DNA from: Gymnopilus junonius
Lineage: Eukaryota; Basidiomycota; Agaricomycetes; Agaricales; Galerinaceae
Length of the DNA: 49,073 nt
NCBI GenBank assembly: GCA_015501075.1
Contig: JADNYJ010000258.1
Span: forward strand, 1-49,073
Direction: 5' to 3'
Below, in pieces: positions 1 through 11,053 of the stretch. The first letter of the stretch is position 1; each line of letters opens with the position of its first letter. The notes beneath the pieces are model-generated. The model worked only from the letters and a program-made list of their open reading frames with translations, searched no databases and was not told the origin of the DNA. The position numbers and the translations under genes are program-made.

Positions 1-1920
1 ACCACCAGCTACTTCGTAACCCTCATCAGCAATATCATTTCCCTGATTATCGGCTTTCTTTTCTCCTTCGCCATTGTCCGATATGCCAAGGAGTGGATCG
101 CAGCAAAAGATTTTATTGAGGTCTTCCACGTCGTTGCGATATCCGCTTTCAAATCTAGGAGCTGGCCCTGGGGCGCGAGCCCAAGGAACTTGAAGGCCTT
201 ACTCGAAAAGCGAAGATGGGTTCCGGGGATATTAATCATTCTCTGCATAGGTTGTTTTACAACTGTGACATCAAGCATCACAAGTCTTCTTACTCCAACC
301 CCGTTTATTCAAAATACAACTCTGACGGGGCAGGAACTCGACTTTTCGTCCAATGATCCCGATTGCCTGGATTTCCTAGATGCAAATCCCATATCCAACA
401 TGTGTGACTGGGAGGTGAGTCGGTTGCACGCAGTGACACGAACGAGGTGCAAGTTTACTTACTGCTTTTCGCCGTCAGTCCTACATGAACCTGAACTATA
501 CTAACTGCCTCGGAGAAAATCAAATCGTAGACGTCCTCGAATCTGGCCGCGGCAGTGTTAGTTTGAAGCTAATTTTTAGTCATATTTTTTTTCTAATGAT
601 CGGAATCATTTTCTGCAGATCCTTTCGTTGATTCCAAACAACTCTCAAAGTCTCACCTACAGTCAGATTGGGGGCAATGATGGCCTTCATGTCTTAGGAT
701 CTATTCGAGGCATCTTGCCAATCGGTCCGAATGGTGTGCCAGCATTCAATACACTTAAGGCTTCCCCCTTCTCCGAACCAGTACTCACAGCTGCGATGCT
801 GTCCTACAACTACACTCTCAATCACCAGGGTCTCAAAACAAACATCAGCTGCTTTTACGATAACCCAAGTCCCATTAATGTTGCGTCTGTGGATCCAAAC
901 TCGACTTTGACTTTGGCGTTGACATATTCTGCCAACTGCGAGGGAGCCGCTCAGGTGTTGATGAATGTCACATCCTTCAATTCGATCAACAGCCCAAACG
1001 CTCTCGCGTACTGGGCTTGCCAGTCACCACCCAATTCAACGGAGACGCCAGAGTATTTTGTTTACCTTCGCGGACTCCATTTTTATGAAGCAATTGGGAA
1101 TATCACCTGCAATATAAGACTGGTGGAAACTGGCATATTCCCAGCAACATATCAATCTCTTCCGGAGGTCTTCTCCCTGGCGAAACCCGCCTCGTCTGCA
1201 CCTCTAGCATTCTCTGGGCTTATTGAACATGCGTTGGTAGCTCTTGGGGACGTCATATCGGAAGGTCAGAATTTCGAGGCCAACGATGTAGCGGAATCGG
1301 TCATTACCTTTGGAGTCAAATCTTTCGGGTTGCAACCGTATGAACAGACACCTAAATACCTGGAGTTATATCAAGCTATGATCCAAGGCATTCTCGACTA
1401 TGCGGTCCGTTTTTTAGATCATCTATTCATTTATTTTTTTGCTAATTTTCGTTTCTCGGGCAACATACGTTCGGTTGATATACTCGACGCTTCCTAACCC
1501 ACCTTCCAGTTGTACCCGGGAGGTAACTGGCACACTTTCATACCAGGTGATCGGTTGGTCCGTACGCCCTGCCCATATCGGGTTTTTAATGCCAATGACT
1601 GTCGTCAACTTGGCTTCTTTGGTCATACTTCTCACAGCCATGAGCATGGCCAGAAGCGGTGTCGAAACATATGACCCCACAGACCCCAGGGTGCTCATGA
1701 ATGATGTTACCGTTCGACGTAATACGACTCAGGAGGCCGACGAGTGGGCGGATAAGGTGGCATTTGGAACGAACGGGGTATGCTGGTAATTGCTCACACT
1801 TCTCCGGGATTCAATGTTGACGAGCTGCTCTAGGGAACGAATCAGAAAAATGTAGGGGACGCGATTGATACGGGTGGGGAGAACGACAACAATCGCGACA
1901 GTGTTGCGAAAAGTGGTTGA
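1..1920 (+). CDS. Multi-pass membrane glycoprotein, 5'-partial, hypothetical
   Basis: The gene enters from the left edge. I read exons at <1-414, 479-556, 619-1404, 1460-1777 and 1834-1920, about 560 codons, ending in TGA at 1918-1920. Hydrophobic segments lie near residues 8-27 and 72-95 and again near the C-terminus (around residue 460), with a long region between them that carries many N-x-S/T sites. That pattern suggests a plasma-membrane or secretory-pathway protein with a large exoplasmic domain. The C-terminal tail is acidic and Asn-rich. Introns at 415-478, 557-618 and 1778-1833 have GT-AG ends. The fourth, 1405-1459, is needed to join two clearly coding frames, and it has a branch-like GCTAATT but ends in GG instead of AG. 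No enzyme motif was seen and the family is not named. Real gene: likely; function: unknown. Confidence 0.65.
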
Positions 1921-2185
1921 TTGTCCCTCTCGCGCTCCTTGGCCACTTTTCAACTTCGCAGTCTGTATTTTTGTAGCTCCGCCATGCCTCGCTTCTCAGT
2001 CCTATTCCACTGTTCAACGTTTGCGACCATTGATTGATTATCTCCAGCATTGTATTATTATTATCCAAATAGTCCTAGCACGTAATGAAATTACTTCCGC
2101 ATATCGTATCTTACTTATTAAATAATGAGCTGCGGTGGTGATGGCGAAAGAGGATGTCAGAGAACGGGATGACAAGCATGGTACC

Positions 2186-3581
2186 TCAGTATAGACCTAT
2201 CATAGTCCTAACCCTTTCCATGGTTGTCTGCGACCTCTCTTTGGCCTTTGCCGCTCCCTCCTTAGCCACGGCATTCAGATACGTCTGGTCCAATCTCAGC
2301 CTCTCAAATTCAGCCCTAGGAACTTTCAGCAGTCCCTCTAGAGCCTCACTGGCGTCCTTCTTCAGAGCACCATGTCCCTTTCCTTCATACCTCCTCGCTA
2401 CCTCTTCAACATCTACACCTTCACATGCAGAGAGGATGGAGAGGAGGTTCGAGGTGCCCGGTCGGTTGACGGGGTCATAGGTGATGCCTTGTATTGAGTC
2501 GGTGACTGCGCCCCGGATTTTCTTGTCAATTTGAGAGAAGGTGTCGGTTAGCATGATACGTGATGAGCTGTCTGGGGAGGATTTTGACATTTTTGAACTT
2601 GGATCTTTCAAGGAGCGAACGCGTCTGTTGGGTGCTACGAGGTGAAATGGCGAGGTTAATGACGTAGGAAATGTGAATTAGTCGTAAAACATACTGATTA
2701 AGACATCTGGAAGGGGAAAGAACTTCTTTTCAGGATCAAAGGTGCGGTTGAAGGCGTCTGCGATGTCCCGAGTAAGCTCGACATGCTGCGTTTGGTCTTC
2801 TCCAACGGGTACATGAGTTGCTCTATCAGGAGGTAAGCCTCATTATTTTGGGCATTAACGCGGAGATGACTTACTTATAGGCTAGGATATCTGCTGCTTG
2901 TAGAACTGGATAGGTGAACAAACCTGCGTTGAGCATGGATTCGTCCACTTCTGATTCATCGTTGGCGTTTCTTTTGGCCGCTAACCTAGACTAGAATACC
3001 ATCATCAGCCTATTCCTGTACTATTTTCGTATATTAGCACACCTTCCAAGTTGTCATTCGACGTAGTTGCCCTAACGGTGTTATGCAACTGAGAATCCAG
3101 GAGAGCTCGACGTGGCATAGATTCTAAAGAAATTTTAAGAGACGTGCTTTCAGCAAAAGGCGTCGACAACTCACGTCCTCTTGGTAAAACACGACGGACC
3201 TTTTGGGATCGATCCCAAATGCTAGTAACGTTGCTAGCATATCCCTCCGAGAGGCCGAAAGTTGCTGAGGATTTTGAGGGAGTGTCAGGGCATGCCATCC
3301 GACGATAGTGAAAAGAATCTCGTCGTTTGGAAGTGCTTCATTCTGTAGTTTTACCCAGTTTGATATTGCACCAAGATAATTACCCAACTAAATGAAATTC
3401 CGTGAGCAACTTGCATTTGAAAAGAACTAGAATTTCACGAACTCACATGCAGGATACCAGTGGGCTGAATACCCGAGAATATGACACGGCCAGCAGCTTT
3501 TTTTGTTTCCAACGACTTTGAGGAATATCGACGCGTCTGCCGTGCCAGACACCTGGAGAAGGAGGAGGACAGGAACGACAT
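2186..3581 (-). CDS. MSW1: Mitochondrial tryptophanyl-tRNA synthetase
   Basis: This class Ic aminoacyl-tRNA synthetase charges mitochondrial tRNA-Trp. Six exons on the minus strand (3581-3447, 3387-3175, 3123-3043, 2990-2875, 2822-2695, 2634-2186) join in frame to 373 codons, the usual size for bacterial-type TrpRS. The Ser/Arg-rich N-terminus ([20 protein letters not shown]) looks like a mitochondrial presequence and fixes the start at 3581. The motif [11 protein letters not shown] runs into LGNYLGAI across the first intron and gives the HIGH-like signature. [13 protein letters not shown] follows, and KMSKS sits at the start of the last exon before the helical anticodon-binding region. All five introns are GT-AG and all phases agree. 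It is divergent from NAA35 with 126 bp between start codons. No defects were seen. Confidence 0.93.
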
Positions 3582-3707
3582 TACACAGCCACATCCATTT
3601 TCATCCGGAAGGCAGGCACCACCCTTTCCCGAAACTGAACATAACCATGTTCTATTCCCGACCACCACCATCCAGCCCATAGTTCCTCAACGAGGGGACC
3701 AAAGACC
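3582..3707. promoter_or_regulatory. Shared divergent promoter of MSW1 and NAA35
   Basis: Only 126 bp separate the two start codons, which point away from each other, so both promoters and both 5' leaders must lie here or overlap the neighbouring transcript. The stretch is rich in CCA/CCG on the plus strand and has no clear TATA box. That is inference from spacing; no binding site was identified. Confidence 0.5.
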
Positions 3708-6578
3708 ATGGCTTACGCCGTGCCCTTTGAGCAGCTTCTGCCTGGTGTCGGCTACGAGTTCAACGATGTCACAAATATCTTTGTCGAAGGCGCCTCGGGT
3801 AAGTTTTTTTTTTACGCGTACTAGGGTTTTACCTGGTGCGCAATTTGGATGAATCACATCTCATGCGGATCATTTGTTTGCAGAATTGGAGCCCGACAGT
3901 GTGCTCTTTATGGAGAGCTTCAGCTTGCAAGAGTCTATGAGCGCCATTGAGGTGAAGATGGATAATGACCAGTGTTGGAGAGTCTCTTAAACATGTTGTG
4001 CTACAACAGATTGGCGAACCTCGACTAGATAGTGGGATTATTGTTCAGGAACAGATCAGGCCGACTTTTGACCCTCTTGCGCCCTTATTACCGGAGGAAC
4101 TATGTTGGATCTTGGACAGGGCACTGGCATACGAGGTATGCCCAACGTCACTCACTAACGTTCAGCCAATCGCTTATGTTCTTTATTGCATGACAACAGA
4201 TGGAGTTTCACGCTGGAAACTTTCTAGCGCACACCGTACATACTCTCCTCTATGTGCACCACGTTCGAGAAATTGACCCTGACGTCGTTATCGATAATCC
4301 CACTATACAAGCCGATCCCGCCCGGCCTATTGAATTGATCACGATAGTTCTGCGGGCAGCCGTTCAAGGACTGTTAAAGTGCTGCGACCTTGCATGGAGA
4401 GAGCTCTCAAAAGGCGGAGCTTTCGATGTCTGTCATATTTTACTTATCATGACCGTTATCTAGTAAACTAACATCTGACAGACAGAAGACTGGCAAAGCG
4501 ATAAATGTGAAGTGTCCCTCCTCGAAAACATGCCTGTTCCTTATGTTTTGGCACTTTTGGACGAGGCAACGGAATGGCTTTCTCAGTCCACAGGTACTTC
4601 ATTGTTATTCCGAATTCCGCGGCACGTCATTGACTTCAATCTTCTCTTCAGTTCCTATTAGGTGGAGGAATGCTTTGCGAGCACGACTTCAACTTCGAAG
4701 AGTTTGTCTTTGTCCACTTCAATGCCTTGCTTTACCTTACGGCATATTTTCAGACAATTCTTCAATTATTGAGCACTGACCTGACGCGAAATCGCCTAGA
4801 GTTCCAGCAGCTCGTCTTCCAAGCTCAGAACGACCTGCATAGCGTGCAAGCGACTTCTCCAATCGAATGCGACCCTGATTCTTTAGCACAGCTCGCTTTC
4901 GACCCATATATCGGTAGAAGACTGCAGACTGCTACTCCAATACGCGTTGTCCCTCCTCCTTCGTTTCAAGAAACCTGCGAAGCCCTGAGGAAATTCCTCG
5001 ATGGCATGTTCGAGATTGGGTTGTTGGAAACTGTTGACAATTTGTCAACGTGGCAGGTCGGTGGCCAATGGCTTACTTCATTTTTATACCAAAGAGTTGC
5101 CGACCGACTGATTTTTTCCCTGACAGATAGTGGCTGATCTCCGATTGTGGAATCCCGATCTTTCGCTACGTGTTCCCTACCTCCGGTCCTTGACGCAAGT
5201 TAGCACTTTAAACTCCTACCTCATCTCCTAGCTAATTATCGTTTAACAGTCAACTTTTTACGATGGCACTCTCATACTTAACAAATACCCTTTTGACTGG
5301 ATGATCGATAGATTTTTTTACGAAGCTGTCGGGTTGTCCTATGGTTCAATCAAAGCTGCCGTGACATCGAGATGGTCTGGTGCAGAGGCCGACCCGCCGC
5401 TGAGGAAGGTTGAAAGGAGTCTTTACAAAGTAAGCCCTTTCTCTCTACGTAATTTGGCCATGAGAGAGCTCCTATGTTGACCTTTCCTCTTAGTTAATTA
5501 CCCCACACATTAGAGCATTATGGAATAATCCACCCCGGAAACGGCGACATTTTATGAAGGCGCTACTAGAATGGCACTCGTTATATGACACGCTCACGGA
5601 TATCGTAAATAATATTGACATGGAGGTGCGTACGTCATCCATTTCCTTCTCACCAGAAATCAAATCAAGTAAACGCTAACCAATGTTTCTAAACACAGGA
5701 TCTCCCGCAAAGCAACGTACTGTCAAAGCTCCCTGACATAGCTCTATCATGGCGCCTCTCCATCATTCGTGAAGTCGTATTGTCAGGCTTCCAGCTTGAG
5801 TTGTATGCTACACATGAAAGGCCTTTCGCGTATTGGTATGTTGCCCAGATTGTTGAGACGCACTTAGAGTGTCTGGATGGGCTGCTGGCTATGGTGCAGA
5901 CAGGTATGGTGACAGTGTCCTTCCATCTCCTGTTTGCTCATCGTGATGGTTCAACTTTATTAGGGTCTCCTCAATACCGAGAGATGTCATATCAAATCCA
6001 GTCCCTCACAGCTCTGCAAGCTCTCTGCAGCGCGTTGTTCGTGGTTTGTTCAAATCCTTTCGTCTCTTCACCGGACACTAACACTTACTGACGTAACCAG
6101 GTCACATTGCCACTGATTTCAACTAATTGGACTCAAGTCCGAGCCAACTTTCTTCGCCGCTATAAGTGGGCTTTCAGAGCTGAATATGAAATATTCGACA
6201 CGGCCGTGGTCGCTCAGCCTGTTCTTCATGATTTCATGATGACTTGTGGAGAGATAATGGAGGTATGCATGTTATGTATAGGCAGGCGGTCTGAGATGAG
6301 GTGTATTGACATTGTCTATCCCCTTCCTTAGGATGATAATGTTCCCATTCCAAGGGACTTCGTGGACCTTGCTCGATCTATCCTTGAGGGCCTTATTCAG
6401 GCGAACGAAGCTGATGGATGGGCGGGGTTGTGGACGAAGGATCGGATGGAGGTTAGCATCATCAATCGCAACCGTTGAGAGCAATGCTGACTTCTTTGTA
6501 TTACACTTGCAGTTCACGAGGAGGCTGTTATCGGTCTGCGATAACCTCGAAAATTTCCCAAGACCCAAGAAGAGATAA
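3708..6578 (+). CDS. NAA35: NatC N-terminal acetyltransferase auxiliary subunit (NAA35/Mak10)
   Basis: Naa35 is the ribosome-anchoring scaffold of NatC, which acetylates Met-Leu/Ile/Phe N-termini. Fourteen exons (3708-3798, 3884-3951, 4010-4135, 4200-4427, 4482-4593, 4662-5056, 5127-5198, 5250-5429, 5494-5625, 5699-5903, 5964-6043, 6101-6262, 6332-6451, 6513-6578) join in frame to 678 codons, close to the 700-odd residues of the family. The signature is in the first 60 residues, where FMESFSLQESMSAIE leads into GEPRLDSGI, matching the family's MSAIEMMDPKMDAG element. Later blocks include LCEHDFNFEEF and GFQLELYA, and a basic C-terminus PRPKKR. At exon 6 the acceptor at 4660-4661 is preferred over an earlier AG because it keeps LCEHDFNFEEF in frame. 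No frameshift found. Confidence 0.9.
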
Positions 6579-7077
6579 ACAGCTTTGACGTACAAAGCGT
6601 GAAGTGGGATGCTACTTCCCACCCTTGGTTCCCTCGCGTTGATACTCAGGGTTCTGAAGCTTGAGGAATTAGATGTGCGCCAAATCGTGATTGTTTTTAC
6701 CATTAAAAAAGCTATTGTTAAATGACGGTTCCCAACGATACTTCATTACAATTGACCATGTGATTTTATGTGTATATAATATCTCCCGCTCTCAAATTAG
6801 ACCTGCATCTCAGAAGCCAAAATAAGAAAGTTACCTGCCTAATTTGGTCACTGGTGGAGATCATTGCAAGGTGAACCTTAACAAAACTTTAGCTTTCAAA
6901 TTTCAAGACTCATGAAAACAAGCACTCTTACTACAATTTTCTGTGAATTGTTATTATCGACATGGATGATCGTTTTTTGTGGATCCCTCTTTCGAATAAT
7001 GTCTTCATCTATAATCTACAATCATTGCCTAGTCGAGATCATCGTTTATCGTGAGCATTACTATTTTACTAGATTCC
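6579..7077. other. Intergenic stretch after NAA35, no gene seen
   Basis: This AT-rich stretch lies between the NAA35 stop and the start of duplicated block A. Short open frames lack introns, conserved motifs or coding character. It presumably holds the NAA35 3' end. Confidence 0.5.
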
Positions 7078-7149
7078 CGGTCTGGGGTAGTGGTTGATGG
7101 TGATGGAGGCAGAGCCCCTAATTTCCAGGTGGAATGAAGACATTGCAAG
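7078..7149 (+). repeat. Left edge of duplicated block A, ending in the hAT target-site duplication
   Basis: The sequence matches 32917-32995 in the same orientation (shared stretch TGATGGTGATGGAGGCAGAG). The last eight bases, ATTGCAAG at 7142-7149, are repeated at 11054-11061 and form the target-site duplication of the hAT element between them. Confidence 0.85.
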
Positions 7150-7330
7150 TAGTGATGTTAGGGCTTGGCCCGGAAGCCACGAGCCAGGCCAGGCCAAGCA
7201 CTATAAGCCACGCCCAAGCCAGGCTGGTAGTGACGGCCTATTACGGCCTATGGCTCTGGCTTCGAATCTCGGAAGCCACAGGCCATGGCTCAGGCCAGGG
7301 TTTAGTCGCCGATTAAACCCTGATCGGCCG
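7150..7330 (+). repeat. hAT left terminal and subterminal repeats
   Basis: The terminal TAGTGATGTTA is followed by many short, interleaved copies of GCCAGGCC, AAGCCA and GGCCTA in both orientations. The same motif vocabulary recurs at 10910-11053. Confidence 0.8.
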
Positions 7331-7501
7331 ACAGGAAACCAATTGCAAAATTTAAAAATATATGATGCTTTTTCAAATTGCGGAGCTCATTGCGAGGCAC
7401 ACTTTAAATCAGTCAAATAAGTGGATATGTATCGAGGGACCATGGCACAGTATATTTTCCGTAGGCTTTATAAGAATTGAGTTCACGATTGAGCAGCCCA
7501 A

Positions 7502-10500
7502 ATGGCTGCTCGACCTGTCAGAGAATCGATTCCCACGGCGAAGTTATCTGATCCCGCCAACGGCCACCAAAGTAACATCTCTTCCCACCGCAATGCTCTA
7601 GCAGCCAAGGCGCGTCGCGATGCTGCTGCCATTGCCGCTGCTGCTTCATCTTCGACAACCCAATCCACCACCTCAGAAACTCTTGCCGAAACCAACATCA
7701 CGACAACGTCCGTGACGCAATCGACCTCCACACACGCGCCGCCTTCGACTGTCGCCAACGAGTCAGCTTCAAACGATGGTGAATCGAGTGGATCTTCTGT
7801 AGAGGAGGAGACAGGCACTGCAGGGCCATCGAAGAAGAGGAAGAGATCAAAGAAAAAGCACAGTAAAAAGGCTACAGGTACGCGATATATAATCCGAGAT
7901 TTCTATTCCATTACTTACCTTCCTGTAGACGACTCTCTAGATGCGGACGGCATGCACAAGGACGTCAATGTCCTTGACATCGAAGATGACTCAGACACTG
8001 AGGCAAACCGCAAGGCGAAAAAGCAGAAGATCCACTCTACCGCTGACGTCAAACATTTTTTCAAAGATGTTCCTCCCCTGAAAGGCACGAATAAAGCTCA
8101 TGTGCGATGTGAGACTTGCTTGTAGGTTCTTTTTTATGTTCTACTTTCTTTCTGGTACTGAAAACTATCAACTAGCGAAGGGAAGAACTGTGCCAAGCAG
8201 ACGACAATTCTCAAAAAGGATACCTCCAGTCAACGTCGGCATATGGGGTATTTGCATGCGGTTCGTTCAGTTCATTTTTCGGAAGTTCTCATCGTTTATT
8301 CTACTTTATAGGGAGTATATCACAAATGGTGCAAGGTTAACAGTTTCGACTCCATGTTAGCAGGAGACTCGAAGGCCCGAAAAGCCGCAGAACGCGAAAC
8401 TTTCCTCAAGCAAACCCCCATTGACGACCACTTGCCCAAAGTGAAGCCTGAAGACAAGCCGAAGCCATACTCCGACAAGCTATTCAGGGAGGTAGCCATT
8501 CAATGGCTAATCGAAACAGACCAAGTATGTATTCAACTCGTTATGTATTTCCAAGTCAGCTAATGTTTTCTTACAGCCGATTCAAGCATTCGATCACCCC
8601 ACCTTTCAAGAAATGATTGACGTTGCTTCTCGCGCAACTCGGAAGATCAACATACCCAATCGACAGCAGACACGCGAAGAGATAATGGAGACCTTCAAGA
8701 AACAAATGCAGGCATTGAAGGATCGTTTGAATGTGAGTTGGTTTTCATACTGTTCTTTATGTTATTTTGACGTGTAAAATTCATGCAGAGTAAATATGTT
8801 GACGGCGAGATTAGTCTCACCTGTGATGCTTGGCAGGCATCCACCTCCGACGCCTATTTCGCCGTCACCGCGCATTGGATCGAAGAATGCTCACCTCAAA
8901 ATTGGACACGGGAACACGCCCTTCTGGGTTTTGTTCAGATGAACACCGCGCACGACGGGGTACGATTGGGCCAGGCCCTGTACAAGGTCTGCGACCGTGT
9001 AGGTATTGTCCATAAGGTATTCGTCCTCCTTACTTCCCTCAATCTGAGAGATGAGGCTTATTAAATGTCAGGTCGGTCATATCACCTGCGACAATGCCTC
9101 AAATAACAATACGATGATTGATGAGTTCGCCTATCGCTATCTGAAGAAAACAGGGAAGTGGTTTAACAAGACGCGACACATCAGGTGCGTGAGTTTCAAA
9201 TCGACAGAGCGTGTATGTAATTAATACAATGCTAGATGTCTTGCTCATATCATCAATCTCGCCACGCAAGCTCTCATTGCTACCCGGAGCAAGTCAAAGT
9301 ACTATAACCCACAGTCGGAAGACGAGCACGTTCCAGACCTCACTGCCGGTGACCATCGCGATGAAGTTGGGCTTGTCAGAGCCATCGTCGTTAAGGTCAG
9401 TTTTTAAACTATATATATTATAGTAACTAACACTCCATCAGGCCCGTTCATCTGCCCAGCGAAAGAAACTATTCAAACTAGTTCAAGAACAAAAGAAAGT
9501 CATGCCAGCGTTGCAGCTCATTCTCGACATGAAGGTTCGCTGGGGCTCAACATATGCGATGCTCAATCGCGCGGAAACAAGAAAAGAGGTACTTCTATTG
9601 CTGCTGCTGATTTACACTACTAATATGTGACCAACAGGCCGTGGATACCTTTGTATACGAGCTTGGGAAAAGAGAGGAGAATCTCACCAAAAGGAAAAAG
9701 ATTGATGCCCTGCAGCTGACGGAAGCAGAGTGGGATAGAGTAACAGTTTTCTGTAACCTGTTGAGCGTAAGTCACATAATCTTTTCCTTGACCTACATCT
9801 GACTTGTCTCTAGTTTGCCGATGACGCTCAGCAGGGATTCTCATCCTCTAACATGCCTTCGCTTCACAACGCTTTGCCGGCCATCGAATCAATGCATGCG
9901 GCATGGTCAAGTCGGGAACGATCCACAAAGGAGAAGTACGAACCATTCAAGGAGGCGTTACGAGCTGGTATTGCCAAGTTGGAGGAGTACTATGAAAAAA
10001 TGGCTGAATCTGATGCCCATGTTATCGCCATGGGTGAGCTTTATTTCTATTCATATTGTTTGCAGACAATTGACTCCTCTTTTAGTTCTCAACCCCGAGA
10101 AGAAGATGAGCCACTTCAAGAAATATTGGACAGGCCAAGTCAAGGAAATTGAGACGCTTCTCGAGGAAAAAGTGAGTCTATTTCATATACAACATTTCCC
10201 TTTTCTAATTCTTAAAGTTCATTGAACGTTATACCTGCATCCATGCTGCCGAAACCTCGAAGTCATCCCAATCTAGTTCATCAAGGAAGATTGAATCAAG
10301 ACTAGAGAAATCTATTCGACGAAATCTCGAGACTGATTCCGAGGCTGAAGATGATGATGACATTGCCTCCGCTGATCCTTCTAAGGCATGGGCAGCAGAG
10401 TTTCGATGCTACCTGGACACAAGGGAGGTTCTACCGGAGGGAATGGATCTTGTTAGATGGTGGGGGGTACGTCATCGTGTTTAACTTTAACTTTCTCATT

Positions 10501-10849
10501 GCTTACACACTTTTCTCGTTAGCTCAATGCCCATCGCTACCCGACATGGGCATCCCTCGCTCGCGACTACCTTGCCATCATGGCGTCTTCGGTATCCAGT
10601 GAACGTGCATTTTCGGCAGCCGGGATTACTATCAGCAAGCGCCGCAATCGTCTCAAGGCTGACATCGTTGAAGCACTTCAATGTTTGAAATGTATGTATC
10701 ATAATGATTTAATTTTTAGAGAAGTAGTGGCCGCCGAGGACATTGAGAAGGAGCTGGAGGAGATTGAGGACCTTATCAATACTTTAGATGGCATTGAGGA
10801 GGTCAATGAGGAGCACTCTTGGGACGAAATTCTCATTGGTGATGAGTAG
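7502..10849 (+). CDS. hAT transposase with BED zinc finger, intact
   Basis: Fourteen exons (7502-7877, 7929-8121, 8176-8260, 8312-8524, 8577-8732, 8789-9016, 9072-9184, 9236-9395, 9442-9588, 9638-9766, 9814-10033, 10086-10171, 10218-10466, 10523-10849) splice in frame to 893 codons with no stop. The N-terminus is Ser/Thr/Ala-rich with a basic nuclear-localisation-like KKRKRSKKKHSKK. A BED-type finger follows: CETC, then RRHM and LH after the third splice. The RNase H-like core shows LTCDAWQAS (first catalytic Asp) and ITCDNASNN (second Asp). The C-terminal dimerisation block contains YPTWASLARDYLAI, SSVSSERAFSAAG and a closing acidic tail. The donor GTTCGT at 8261 is unusual, but it is the only choice that keeps both the finger and the frame. 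Confidence 0.93.
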
Positions 10850-10904
10850 CTTAGATAATATTAGATAGTAATCATTTAATTCATTGACTTATTGATTATT
10901 TACC

Positions 10905-11053
10905 AACTAGTAGGCCATGGCCTGAGCCGAAGCCAAGCCTAAGCCAGTACAGGCCAATACCCCTGGCCTTGGCTTCACTTTCAACAGGCCAAAGCCACCA
11001 AAAGCCAGGCCAAAGCCATGGTTTCCAGGCCAAGCCAGGCCATAACATCACTA
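10905..11053 (+). repeat. hAT right subterminal and terminal repeats
   Basis: This mirrors the left end: repeated AAGCCAGGCC and GGCCAAAGCC motifs close with CATAACATCACTA, the inverted copy of the left terminus. It is followed directly by the ATTGCAAG target duplication. Confidence 0.8.

Larger units (their letters stand above)
7150..11053 (+). mobile_element. Complete hAT-superfamily DNA transposon, 3904 bp
   Basis: The left end TAGTGATGTTA and the right end, read as reverse complement, agree for 11 bp and then imperfectly. The flanks carry an 8-bp direct duplication, ATTGCAAG at 7142-7149 and 11054-11061; eight bases is the hAT hallmark. The paralogous block B has the uninterrupted site at about 32988 (ATTGCAAATATGTATTGCAG), which proves insertion into block A after or during its divergence. 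Dense AGGCC/AAGCC-type motifs fill about 180 bp inside the left end and 140 bp inside the right end, as expected for subterminal transposase-binding sites. The single gene inside is intact by reading, so the element may be autonomous. Confidence 0.95.
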
